In this document: positions 52,283 to 61,118 of the stretch, piece by piece
Layout of the letters: each line of letters starts with the position of its first letter
How positions within the stretch are numbered: the first letter of the stretch is position 1
Source: PALSA-607 sp963737705
GTDB taxonomy: Bacteria > Actinomycetota > Actinomycetes > Acidothermales > Acidothermaceae
Assembly: GCA_963737705.1 (NCBI GenBank)
Contig: CAVTTP010000008.1
Coordinates: 85,069 to 149,068 of the forward strand
Direction: 5' to 3'
DNA: 64,000 bases
Made by a program: the position numbers and the translations under genes
Notes under the pieces: generated by a model
The model's database searches: none
What the model was told of the DNA's origin: nothing
Seen by the model: the letters and a program-made list of their open reading frames with translations, nothing else

Positions 52283-52381
52283 CCCGGCACCAGGGCAAGG
52301 ACGGCGCGCTGTTACGCGCTGTCACCGCGGTGCCAGTGCCGTGCGGGTTCGCTGCCAGGGACCAGGTCGAGTCTTTGACCC

Positions 52382-53335
52382 ATGACCTACGCCATTGAAG
52401 CAACCGCGCTCACCAAGCGCTTCGGAAAGACCCGGGCCCTGGCCGGCGTCGACCTCGCCGTCCGCGAGGGAACCGTCCTCGGCGTCCTTGGACCCAACGG
52501 TGCCGGCAAGACCACCGCCGTCCGCATCCTCGCCACCCTCTTGAAGGCCGACTCGGGCAGCGCCCGGATCGGCGGCTTCGACGTCGCTCACGACGCCGAG
52601 AAGGTCCGGCAGATGATCGGGCTCACCGGCCAGTACGCCTCGGTCGACGAAGACCTGACCGGCACCCAGAATCTGGTCCTCATCGGCCAGCTGCTCGACC
52701 TGCGGACTAGTGAGGCGAGGCGGCGCGCGGCCGAGCTGCTCGAGTGGTTCGATCTGTCTGCCGCAGCCGACCGCCGGGCGAAGACGTACTCCGGTGGCAT
52801 GCGCCGACGCCTCGACCTCGCCGCCTCGCTCGTCGGGCGCCCCGCCGTGATCTTCCTCGATGAACCGACCACCGGGCTCGACCCGGCAAAACGTGAAGAC
52901 ATGTGGGACGTCGTCCGCAGCCTGGTCGCGGACGGCTCGACCGTGCTGCTCACGACGCAGTACCTCGACGAAGCAGACGCGCTCGCCGACGAGATCACTG
53001 TTATCGACCACGGCGCAGTGATCGCCCATGACACCCCCGAAGGCCTGAAGCGGGTGGTCGGCGGTCAGACGCTCTCAGTCCGGCCCTCCGACATTGGTCG
53101 GCTGGCCGAGGTGACCACGATCGTCGGTCAGGTCGCCGGATCGGTTCCCGAGGCCACGGCTCGCGGAGTGGTGAGCGCCGCAGTCAAGGGCGACGCGGCC
53201 ATGACCGAGACGGTCGCCCGGCTCGCCGCGGCCGGGATCGCCGTGACCGAACTCTCCTTGCACTTGCCGAGCCTCGACGAGGTCTTCTTCTCGTTGACCG
53301 GCACCCGTACCGCCGAGACTGAGGAAGTCGCATGA
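52382..53335 (+). CDS. ABC exporter ATP-binding protein, DrrA family
   Basis: 317 residues: Walker A GPNGAGKTTAVR near residue 40, Q-loop, signature YSGGMRRRLDLA, Walker B VIFLDEPTTGLDP and the switch His. The C-terminal 90 residues form the DrrA-type extension (TLSVRPSDIGRLAEV and onwards). DrrA proteins pair with ABC-2 permeases to export drugs or lipids; the permease gene follows with an ATGA overlap. This is the first gene of the transporter block that separates hadB from murB. Confidence 0.93.
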   Translation: MTYAIEATALTKRFGKTRALAGVDLAVREGTVLGVLGPNGAGKTTAVRILATLLKADSGSARIGGFDVAHDAEKVRQMIGLTGQYASVDEDLTGTQNLVLIGQLLDLRTSEARRRAAELLEWFDLSAAADRRAKTYSGGMRRRLDLAASLVGRPAVIFLDEPTTGLDPAKREDMWDVVRSLVADGSTVLLTTQYLDEADALADEITVIDHGAVIAHDTPEGLKRVVGGQTLSVRPSDIGRLAEVTTIVGQVAGSVPEATARGVVSAAVKGDAAMTETVARLAAAGIAVTELSLHLPSLDEVFFSLTGTRTAETEEVA

Positions 53336-54180
53336 CCAACACCGTCGCACTCGATGCAACCCCGCGCGGCGCGCTGCCGTCGGGGTCACGATCACCCGGT
53401 ACTGTCCCGCTGCCAGCAAGGTGGCGCACGCTACGGCACGCGCTCGCACTCGCCAAGCGGAGCCTGATCAAGACTGCCCGCACGCCTGAAGCGCTGATCG
53501 ATGTCACGTTGCAGCCGGTTATCTTCTTGCTGCTCTTCACCTACGTCTTCGGCGGGGCGATCAGCGGCGGCTCGCAGCATTCCTACCTGCAGTACTTGTT
53601 GCCGGGCATGCTCGGTCAGACGATCGCTCTCGCCGGCGTCGCGTTGGGGCAAAACCTCAACGCCGATATCGAGAAGGGCGTCTTCGATCGGTTCAGATCG
53701 TTGCCGATCGCTAGGTCGGCACCGCTCGTCGGCGCGGTGATGGCCGACTTCATGCGCTACCTCATCGTGTGCGTAATGACGCTCGGCTTCGGCTACCTGA
53801 TCGGCTTCAGGATCCAGACCAACGTGCTCGCGACGCTGGCCGCCATCGCGTTGTCGATCGCCTTCGCCTTGTGTTTCTGCTGGATCTCCGTCTTCGTCGG
53901 CATGATCGCCCGGACCTCAGGGTCGGTGCAGGGCATCATGTTCCTGCTCGTGTTGCCGCTGTCGTTCGGTAGCAGCGCATTCGTGAAGGCGTCTACGCTG
54001 CCCGGCTGGCTGCAGGCCTTCGTGAAGGTGAACCCGCTCACCCACCTAGTCGGTGCCGTCCGTGGCCTGCTTGTCGGCGGCCCTGTCACTGACCACTTGC
54101 TCTGGACGTTCGCCTGGATGGCCGGGCTGCTCGTGGTGTTCGTGCCGCTCGCGCTGCGGGCCTACAGAAGGCGGGCCTAG
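53332..54180 (+). CDS. ABC-2 type exporter permease, DrrB family
   Basis: 282 residues with six hydrophobic helices and the ABC-2 core YLQYLLPGMLGQTIALAGVALGQNLNADIEKGVFDRFRSLPIARSAP (positions about 80-128) and LQAFVKVNPLTHLVGAVRGLLVGG near the end. It partners the preceding ATPase; the substrate is unknown. An MFS exporter gene starts 2 bases after its stop, so three exporter genes are probably made together. Confidence 0.92.
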   Translation: MTNTVALDATPRGALPSGSRSPGTVPLPARWRTLRHALALAKRSLIKTARTPEALIDVTLQPVIFLLLFTYVFGGAISGGSQHSYLQYLLPGMLGQTIALAGVALGQNLNADIEKGVFDRFRSLPIARSAPLVGAVMADFMRYLIVCVMTLGFGYLIGFRIQTNVLATLAAIALSIAFALCFCWISVFVGMIARTSGSVQGIMFLLVLPLSFGSSAFVKASTLPGWLQAFVKVNPLTHLVGAVRGLLVGGPVTDHLLWTFAWMAGLLVVFVPLALRAYRRRA

Positions 54181-54182
54181 AC

Positions 54183-55694
54183 ATGGAGTCTCACGATGAA
54201 ACCGGCGCAGGTTCGGTGGCTTCGACCCGGCCGGCCGGCACCTACGGCTCCCTGAAGGCAGCGTGGATACCCCTGGCCGCGCTGTGTCTGGCCTTCTTCG
54301 TCGAGATGGTCGACAACACCCTGCTGACCATCGCGTTGCCGACCATCGGCCGCGATCTCGGCGGCGGTACGACGTCGCTTCAGTGGGTCAGCGGGGCGTA
54401 CGCGCTCACTTTTGGTGGCCTGCTTCTCACAGCAGGCTCGGCCGCGGACCGACTCGGCCGTCGCCGCGTCCTCCTCGTCGGCCTCGCGGCCTTCGGCCTC
54501 ATCAGCCTCGGCGTACTCGCCGTCCACTCAACGGGCCAACTGATCGCGCTGCGTGCAGCGCTCGGCATCGCCGCCGCGATGATGGCCCCGATCACCAACT
54601 CGCTCGTGTTCCGGCTGTTCGACGACGACGCGCTAAGGATGCGCGCGATCACCGTCATGATGGTCGTCGGCATGAGCGGCTTCATCCTCGGCCCGCTCCT
54701 CGGCGGCACCGCCCTGGCCCATGTGCGCTGGCAATGGCTGCTCGCGGTCAACGCGCCGATCGCGCTCATCGCGTGGATCGGCGTTCGTCTCGGCGTCTCC
54801 GCGGATCGACCAGAGGGCCTGAGCGGCGATCGGCTCGACCTGCCTGGCGGCGTGCTGAGCATCGCCGCGATCGGGCTTGCCTGCTATACGGCGACCAGCG
54901 GTGTGCAACACGGCTGGCTATCGGTCGCCACGTGCGGCTCGGCGATCGGCGCACTACTGGCTGGCGCTGCCTTCGTGTGGCATGAGCGGCGAACATCGGA
55001 GCCGATGCTCGACCTTGGGCTGTTCTCGAACGGCACCGTCCGTGGCGCTGCGATTGCCCAGGGCGGCACCGCAATCGCGATGGCCGGCGTCATGTTTGGT
55101 CTGATCCTGCACTTCCAGTACGCCTACGGCTGGAGCCCGGTGCGCGCCGGCCTGGCGAACTTGCCGCTCATCCTCACCCTGCTGGGCGCGACTCCGGTCA
55201 CCGAGTTCCTGGTGCGACGGTTCGGCCAGCGCGTCGCTTGCCTGGTGGGCGCGGTGCTGCTGGCTGGCGCCCTCGTGGGCCTCGCCTGGGGTGTCGAGCA
55301 CGGCTACCTTGCGATCGCCGTCTTCATGGTCGTCTTTACCGTCGGGTTGCGGACCGTGATGATGACCTGCGCGGTCGCCCTCATCGGCGCGATGCCCAGC
55401 AACCGGACGTCGATCGGCGCGGCGCTCAACGACACGGCGCAGGAGGTCGGGACAAGCGTTGGTACCGCGATCGTCGGCACGCTCATCGCCACGCTGGTCA
55501 CGCGGATTTTGCCGGACGGAAGGTGGAGCAGCCACCTGGTCGCGTCGTTCTTCCACGGCGAGCGGGTCACCTACCTGACTCTCGCGGTGATTGTCGGCAT
55601 CGTCGCCAGCTGGGGCGCGTTGACGCTCACCGACTCGCGCTCCACCGAGGAACATCCGACACCCGAGTTGGTCACCGCTGACGCTACGTCCTAG
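54183..55694 (+). CDS. MFS drug exporter, 14-helix DHA2 family
   Basis: 503 residues with about 14 hydrophobic helices. DHA2 features are FFVEMVDNTLLTIALPTIGRDLG in helix 1, the helix 2-3 loop GSAADRLGRRRVLLVG, and AALGIAAAMMAPITNSLVFRLF. Such proton antiporters export drugs or other small molecules. It starts directly after the drrB-like gene, and its stop lies 15 bases from the stop of the convergent AfsR-like gene. Confidence 0.92.
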   Translation: MESHDETGAGSVASTRPAGTYGSLKAAWIPLAALCLAFFVEMVDNTLLTIALPTIGRDLGGGTTSLQWVSGAYALTFGGLLLTAGSAADRLGRRRVLLVGLAAFGLISLGVLAVHSTGQLIALRAALGIAAAMMAPITNSLVFRLFDDDALRMRAITVMMVVGMSGFILGPLLGGTALAHVRWQWLLAVNAPIALIAWIGVRLGVSADRPEGLSGDRLDLPGGVLSIAAIGLACYTATSGVQHGWLSVATCGSAIGALLAGAAFVWHERRTSEPMLDLGLFSNGTVRGAAIAQGGTAIAMAGVMFGLILHFQYAYGWSPVRAGLANLPLILTLLGATPVTEFLVRRFGQRVACLVGAVLLAGALVGLAWGVEHGYLAIAVFMVVFTVGLRTVMMTCAVALIGAMPSNRTSIGAALNDTAQEVGTSVGTAIVGTLIATLVTRILPDGRWSSHLVASFFHGERVTYLTLAVIVGIVASWGALTLTDSRSTEEHPTPELVTADATS

Positions 55695-55709
55695 TCAGAC
55701 GGCCACTTC

Positions 55710-58700
55710 TTAGTTCGAACCGGGATCCAATGCTGCGCGGGCGGCTGCGATGTCGAGTTGGCGACCGCTTTGGAATGCCGCGTCGAACGCAGCGTCCCCG
55801 AGTTCTTCACGCAGCGTTGTGGTAAGGGATGCGATCGCAGGCTGCGTCGGGTCATCCGAGCCCCGGAGCCGCGCCGCCGCGCCCAGCGCCTTCGCGGCGT
55901 CAACGAAGCGCCCGATTGTCGCCAGGTAGAGCGCCAGGGCGACGCCGACAATGGCCAGGATCGGCATGTCTTTCGTTCCACACGCGAACCGATAGGCCTC
56001 GGTCAGCTGCTGCGCGGCGGTCTCTACGTCGCCATCATCAACACTGACCTTGGACGCGAATGCCAGCACGATCGCGGCGACGTGACCCTTGGCCGGGTGG
56101 ATGGCAGGAAACTGCCCGAGTCGCGCGAGCGCCTTCGCGCTCAGGTCCCGCGCCGTGGCTGTGTCACCAGCGTTGCGCGCGAACTCACCCATGACCACCT
56201 GCACGAAAACGGCCTGATGACCCGCGGGTGCGGCGTCGGCAATCGACTGCATTTGCTCGAAGGCGTAGCGAGCGCCCGCGGCGTCGCCGGTGCGTATCCG
56301 CAGGTCGGCGAGCCGCATATTGAGCATCATCGCGTCGTCGTGTCCGGCCAGTTGTTCGGTCAGCGCCAGCGCTTCTTCGAGATCCGCGACAGCGCCGACC
56401 AGGTCCGAATCCATCATCTTGAGTTGGGCGAGTACGCCAAGTGAGCTCGCCATTCCCCAGCGCTCGCCGATCGCGCGGAACTCCGCAAGAGCGAGCTCGG
56501 CGTCGTCGCGCATGCCTGCGACGTTGCCGATGTTCTCCGCCATTGCAGCCCGAAACATCCGCACGCTCGCCGCGATCCACGGGTCACTGCTCTTCAGACC
56601 CGCTTCGATCAGGCGTACGACGCCCTCCTCGTCGTCGGCAAACATGGCGATGACCGGCCGGATAAGAATCAGCAGCGAATCCTCGGGTACCGCGACCTCG
56701 TCGAGCCGGCGTCCTAGCTCGCGCAGCGCCACGAAATTGGCCTCGATTTCGTCGGGCTCGTGGTTTCCATCCGCCGTCACCATGCTGATGGTGTGCAAGG
56801 CTTCGGCGCCGAGCCGGGAGATCGGGTCCGCGTCGCCACCCGCTTCGAGCGCGAACCCTGTCCAGCTGGCGACATCGGAAGTGCGGCCGGTGAACATCCA
56901 GTAGGTGCTCATCTCCAGCGCCACGTCGAGCGCCGCCTGCGCCTGGCCTGTATCGCAGAAGAACCGCAAACCAGCAAGGATGTTCTCGCGTTCGGCTTCC
57001 AATCGGTCCATCCACACAAGTTGGTCGGAGCTCCGCACGAACGGCGCCGCCTCACGCACCAACGCGGCGAATCTGGTCGCGTGCCGGCCGCGCATCGTCG
57101 CGACCTCGTCGCGGTCGGCCATCTTTTCCAGCCCGAACTCGCGGATCGTCTCAAGCATGCGGTAGCGGCGGCCGCCGTCGAGGGTGGCGATCTGCAGCAA
57201 CGACTTGTCGACCAGGGACATGAGCAGTTCGTCAACTGTCTGTGCGGGCAGTGCGTCATCGCTGCACACCGCGATCGCTTCGACGGGGGAGATGTCGCCT
57301 GCGAACACGGCGAGTCGTTCGGCGAGCAATCGCTCCGGCGCCGCCAGCAGATCCCAGCTCCACTCGACGACAGCCCGCAACGTGCGGTGCCGTGGCATCG
57401 CCGTGCGACTTCCGCCGGTCAACAATCGGAACCGGTCGGACAGTCGAGTCGCGACTTCCTCGACAGGTAGCGAACGCAGCCGCGCGGCCGCTAGCTCGAT
57501 GGCGAGCGGCAGCCCGTCGAGCCGGTGCACGATCTCAATGACCGGCCCGACCGTGCCACCGTCGACGACGAAGTTAGGCGCGACAGCGACCGCACGATCA
57601 GCGAAGAGGCGGACGGCGGGATGTGCGAGCGCCTGTTCGGGGCTTGCGCCCGTTGCGGGTTGCGGCAGCGGTGGGACGGCGACCAGTGACTCACCGACGA
57701 TGCCAAGCGGCTCGCGGCTGGTTGTCACGATCCGCAGGTCAGGGCATTGCGCGAGCAGGTCGTCTGCGAGCCGGGCGGCGGCGTCGAGCACGTGCTCGCA
57801 GTTGTCGAGCACCAGCACGGTATTGCGCCCACTCAATACCTCGATGAGCCGGCTGGTGACGTCGCGCCGCGACGTCGAGCCAGTGGGCCGGTTGCGGTCG
57901 ACGAGAGTTGCGTCTCGTAGGCCGAACGCATCGAGTACTGCAGAAGGGACGTCGGCCGGGTCGGTCACCGGCGCGAGCTCGGCCAGCCACACGCCGTCCG
58001 GCACCCGTTCGAGGATTGTGGTGACGGCGACGGTGGCGAGCCTCGTCTTGCCGGCGCCGCCCGGCCCGACCAGCGTCACGAGGCGCACCTCGTCGAGCAG
58101 CTTGCCGATGCGCGCGACCTCGTCATCGCGTCCGACGAAGCTGGTCAGGGCCGTCTTCACGTTGCTGCGGCGGATCGTCTCGTGCACACGCGTCGAATCG
58201 TCGGGCGGCGCAGCGGAGCCGAGTTCGCCCCGAAGGACGGCCAGCTGGATCGCCTGCAATTCCGGCGACGGGTCGACGCCAAGTTCGTCGGCGAGTTCGC
58301 TGCGCAGCCGCTCATATCGGGCCAGCGCTTCAGCCTGTCGACCAGCGGCGGCGAGCGCCCGCACGAGTTGCCCGGTGAAGCGCTCGCGCAGTGGAAACTG
58401 GCTGACTAGTGCTTCGAGTTCGCCGATGACGTCATCGTGGCGATGGAGGGCTATCTCGGCTTCCATCAGATCGGCGGTCGCGTCGAGGCGCTGCTCGGAC
58501 AGGCGGGCCTGATGCGCGTTGGAATCGGGGGTATCGCCCCAACCCTCGGGTACGGGCCCGTGCCAGCTGTCGAGGGCCGCGCGTAATACGAAGGCGGCAG
58601 ATTCGGCGTCGCCCGATCGCAACGCATCGCGACCGCGTCGTGCGGCATCAGCGAAGCGGTGCATGTCGACGTCGTCGCGGTCGACGCTGAGGCGATAACC

Positions 58701-58964
58701 ACCGGGCATCTGGGCGACGATGTCGGCGTCGCCAAGACCCCGCCGCAACCGCGACACCAATGACTGCAGGGCGTTCGCCGGATCCAGCGGTGGTTCTTCG
58801 CCCCACAGCGCCTCGACCAAGGTGGCCTGCGAGACCGGGCGCGGCACATCGACCGCGAGGCGGATCAAAAGTCCGCGCAACCGCGCGCCGGATAGGTCGA
58901 CGGAACGTTCGGCGCCGGGTTCACCGGCGCGGACGTCGAGGGGTCCGAGCAGCTCGATCCGCAC
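55710..58964 (-). CDS. AfsR/SARP-type regulator (wHTH-BTAD-NB-ARC-TPR)
   Basis: About 1084 residues from a GTG at 58964 (VRIELLGPLDVRAG); the open frame runs on to 59138 but crosses the TetR promoter and gene, so the longer start is rejected. An OmpR-type winged helix (about 1-95) is followed by a bacterial transcriptional activation domain (about 95-245), an NB-ARC ATPase with Walker A GPGGAGKTRLA near residue 300 and VLVLDNCEHVLDAAARLADDL, then a helical TPR-like C-terminus. Such regulators often control secondary metabolism or export. It is divergent from the tetR-like gene and convergent with the exporter genes. Confidence 0.9.
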   Translation of the reverse strand: MRIELLGPLDVRAGEPGAERSVDLSGARLRGLLIRLAVDVPRPVSQATLVEALWGEEPPLDPANALQSLVSRLRRGLGDADIVAQMPGGYRLSVDRDDVDMHRFADAARRGRDALRSGDAESAAFVLRAALDSWHGPVPEGWGDTPDSNAHQARLSEQRLDATADLMEAEIALHRHDDVIGELEALVSQFPLRERFTGQLVRALAAAGRQAEALARYERLRSELADELGVDPSPELQAIQLAVLRGELGSAAPPDDSTRVHETIRRSNVKTALTSFVGRDDEVARIGKLLDEVRLVTLVGPGGAGKTRLATVAVTTILERVPDGVWLAELAPVTDPADVPSAVLDAFGLRDATLVDRNRPTGSTSRRDVTSRLIEVLSGRNTVLVLDNCEHVLDAAARLADDLLAQCPDLRIVTTSREPLGIVGESLVAVPPLPQPATGASPEQALAHPAVRLFADRAVAVAPNFVVDGGTVGPVIEIVHRLDGLPLAIELAAARLRSLPVEEVATRLSDRFRLLTGGSRTAMPRHRTLRAVVEWSWDLLAAPERLLAERLAVFAGDISPVEAIAVCSDDALPAQTVDELLMSLVDKSLLQIATLDGGRRYRMLETIREFGLEKMADRDEVATMRGRHATRFAALVREAAPFVRSSDQLVWMDRLEAERENILAGLRFFCDTGQAQAALDVALEMSTYWMFTGRTSDVASWTGFALEAGGDADPISRLGAEALHTISMVTADGNHEPDEIEANFVALRELGRRLDEVAVPEDSLLILIRPVIAMFADDEEGVVRLIEAGLKSSDPWIAASVRMFRAAMAENIGNVAGMRDDAELALAEFRAIGERWGMASSLGVLAQLKMMDSDLVGAVADLEEALALTEQLAGHDDAMMLNMRLADLRIRTGDAAGARYAFEQMQSIADAAPAGHQAVFVQVVMGEFARNAGDTATARDLSAKALARLGQFPAIHPAKGHVAAIVLAFASKVSVDDGDVETAAQQLTEAYRFACGTKDMPILAIVGVALALYLATIGRFVDAAKALGAAARLRGSDDPTQPAIASLTTTLREELGDAAFDAAFQSGRQLDIAAARAALDPGSN

Positions 58965-59004
58965 CCGCTCACTATCGCAGCCGCCAACGACCTGCCCCGG
59001 CGAG

Positions 59005-59033
59005 TTGACAAGGTAGTGAGTGACCACTAACTT
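59005..59033 (+). promoter_or_regulatory. Promoter of the TetR-like gene
   Basis: A perfect -35 box TTGACA (59005-59010), 17 bases, and TAACTT (59028-59033) as -10. The expected transcription start falls at about 59040-59041, on the ATG itself, so the mRNA is probably leaderless. Confidence 0.65.
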
Positions 59034-59035
59034 AG
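59016..59035. promoter_or_regulatory. TetR-type operator 1 (autoregulatory)
   Basis: GTGAGTGA (59016-59023), CCAC, TAACTTAG (59028-59035): an imperfect palindrome whose left half equals that of the perfect operator at 59620-59639. It fills the space between the -35 and -10 boxes of the tetR-like gene. Confidence 0.65.
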
Positions 59036-59040
59036 CTCGC

Positions 59041-59592
59041 ATGACCCCGACCCAGACCCGAATGGACCCCGACGAGCGCCGCGACCAGGTGGTCGCGGCA
59101 GCGCTCGTTGAGTTCGCCGAAGGCGGCCTGGCGGGCACGTCGACGGAAGCAATCGCCGTCCGCGCGGGTATCTCTCAGCCCTACCTGTTCAAGATGTTCG
59201 GCACCAAGCGCGACCTGTTCATCGCAGCGTCGAAGCTCTGCTTCGACAACGTTTCGCGGACCTTCACCAACGCGGCGCAGGGGCTCGCCGGCGAGGAGGC
59301 GTTACACGCGATGGGTGCCGCTTACCTTGGATTGATTGCCGGCCGCGAGAACTTGATGGGTCAACTGCAGATGTACGCGGCATGCAACGATCCACAGGTT
59401 CGCGAGTGTGCCCGCGACGGCTTCCGAAGGCTCTATCAGCTGGTCGAGCAGATCTCCGGCGCTCCGGCCGAAGAGCTCACGACGTTCTTCGCGAGGGGCA
59501 TGCTGTGCAACCTCTCGGCGGCCCTGTCGCTGACTGAGCTCGATGAGCCGTGGGCGCGGGCGCTTGCCGGTGACGAGAACGCTCCGATCTGA
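59041..59592 (+). CDS. TetR-family transcriptional regulator
   Basis: 183 residues from the ATG at 59041; a GTG at 59020 would add 7 residues but lies inside the operator. The helix-turn-helix is DQVVAAALVEFAEGGLAGTSTEAIAVRAGISQPYLFKMFGTKRDLF (about residues 14-60), and the rest is the all-helical ligand domain. No ribosome site precedes the ATG, in line with a leaderless message. The 20-bp site in its own promoter and a perfect version before the MFS gene imply that it represses itself and that exporter. Confidence 0.93.
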   Translation: MTPTQTRMDPDERRDQVVAAALVEFAEGGLAGTSTEAIAVRAGISQPYLFKMFGTKRDLFIAASKLCFDNVSRTFTNAAQGLAGEEALHAMGAAYLGLIAGRENLMGQLQMYAACNDPQVRECARDGFRRLYQLVEQISGAPAEELTTFFARGMLCNLSAALSLTELDEPWARALAGDENAPI

Positions 59593-59619
59593 AAAATCGC
59601 TTTTTATTTGCCCACAAAG

Positions 59620-59639
59620 GTGAGTGACTACTCACTCAC
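59620..59639. promoter_or_regulatory. TetR-type operator 2, upstream of the MFS gene
   Basis: Perfect palindrome GTGAGTGA-CTAC-TCACTCAC at 59620-59639, 19 bases before the start codon of the MFS exporter. AAAAATCGCTTTTT just upstream (about 59593-59606) is A/T-rich and may belong to a promoter or a weak terminator of the tetR-like gene. Confidence 0.8.
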
Positions 59640-59658
59640 AGAAAACCGGAGGAATGAC

Positions 59659-61080
59659 ATGACTGGACGCGGAAGGCCACTGGCGACATTCATCGTCACC
59701 TCGGTCGCGCTCTTCATGAGCTCACTCGACAACCTCGTCGTCACGATGGCGTTGCCAGCAATCAAGACCCACCTGCACGCGTCGCTGTCGAGCTTGGAGT
59801 GGACGGTGAACGCCTACACCTTGACGTTCGCTGTGCTGCTGTTGCCCGGCGCGACCCTGGGCGACCGCTTCGGTCGCAAGAAGATTTTCATGGTCGGGTT
59901 GTCCATCTTCACGACCGCCTCGGCCCTCGCGGCGCTGTCGACGACTGCTGGCGAACTGGTCGCTGCACGGGCGCTGCAGGGCGTTGGTGGCGCGATCCTC
60001 ACCCCGTTGACCTTGACGCTGCTCAGCGTCGCCGTTCCCCCCGCTCGACGGGGCCTCGCTCTAGGCGCGTGGGGAGCCATCGCCGGCCTGGCGATCGCAG
60101 TAGGCCCCGTCGTCGGTGGGGCCATCGTTGAAGGCGCCTCTTGGTCATGGATCTTCTGGTTGAACGTCCCGATCGGTATCGCGTTACTGCCAGTCGCGGG
60201 TCGCCTGTTGAAGGAGAGCCACGGCCCGGCCGCGAAGCTCGACGCCGTCGGTACTGGCCTTGCAACTGCGGGATTGTTCGCCGTCGTCCTTGGTCTGGTG
60301 AAGGCGAACGACTGGGGCTGGGGGAGCAGCTCGATCGTCGGCTTGTTCGTTGTCGGTGTCGTACTGCTCGCAGTGTTCGTCGGCTACGAGTTGCGCACGA
60401 CTAACCCGGTGTTGCCGCTGCGGTTGTTCCGCAACCGCGGGTTCACCGCGAGCAACGTCGCGGCGTTGTTCATGTACTTCGGAATGTTCGGCGCCATCTT
60501 CCTGCTCGCCCAGTACCTGCAGGTCGCCCACCACTACTCGCCGCTTTCGGCGGGCGTGCGGACCTTGCCCTGGACGGCGATGCCGATCTTCATCGCTCCG
60601 ATTGCGGGATTGCTGTCCGACCGGATCGGCGGTCGTCGGATCGTCGCCACCGGTCTGTTCCTCCAGGCCATCGGCTTGTTCTGGCTCGCGGAAGTCGCGA
60701 CACCGACCGTGCCCTACCTGCACATGGTCCCAGGGCTCGCGATTAGCGGATTCGGTATGGCGTTGTTCTTCGCCCCCGTCGCAAACTTGGTGCTCTCGTC
60801 AGTGCGCCATGAGGAGCAGGGGATCGCGTCGGGCGCGCACAACGCGATCCGCGAGCTCGGCGGCGTGTTCGGTGTAGCCGTTCTCGCATCATTGTTCGCG
60901 CACTACGGCGGCTACCAGAACGCACAGGCATTCGTCGACGGCGTGGTGCCGGCGGTCAAGTTGGGCGCTCTGATCGTCGCGTTGGGCGGTGTCGCGGCGC
61001 TGCTCATCCCACGCCAGCCGGTCTCCGACCCGGAGCCCGAGTCGATCAGCCTCAGCGACCTGGAGCCGTCCGCGGCGTAA
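59659..61080 (+). CDS. MFS drug exporter, DHA2 family
   Basis: 473 residues with 13-14 hydrophobic helices: SLDNLVVTMALPAIKTHLHASLSSLEW (about 20-46), the loop GATLGDRFGRKKIFMVGL, and ARALQGVGGAILTPLTLTLL with motif C-like glycines further on. The ATG at 59659 follows GGAGGAATGAC; upstream in-frame codons overlap the operator and are excluded. The TetR operator implies induction when the regulator binds an exported compound. It is distinct from the other MFS gene at 54183. Confidence 0.93.
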   Translation: MTGRGRPLATFIVTSVALFMSSLDNLVVTMALPAIKTHLHASLSSLEWTVNAYTLTFAVLLLPGATLGDRFGRKKIFMVGLSIFTTASALAALSTTAGELVAARALQGVGGAILTPLTLTLLSVAVPPARRGLALGAWGAIAGLAIAVGPVVGGAIVEGASWSWIFWLNVPIGIALLPVAGRLLKESHGPAAKLDAVGTGLATAGLFAVVLGLVKANDWGWGSSSIVGLFVVGVVLLAVFVGYELRTTNPVLPLRLFRNRGFTASNVAALFMYFGMFGAIFLLAQYLQVAHHYSPLSAGVRTLPWTAMPIFIAPIAGLLSDRIGGRRIVATGLFLQAIGLFWLAEVATPTVPYLHMVPGLAISGFGMALFFAPVANLVLSSVRHEEQGIASGAHNAIRELGGVFGVAVLASLFAHYGGYQNAQAFVDGVVPAVKLGALIVALGGVAALLIPRQPVSDPEPESISLSDLEPSAA

Positions 61081-61118
61081 GCGACGAAGCGGCGGGTGGC
61101 CGGCCGTAGGGTTCGTGG

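Noticed and set aside
58965..59138. N-terminal extension of the AfsR-like protein
   Set aside because: It would run through the divergent TetR gene and its promoter; the winged-helix domain starts at the GTG at 58964.
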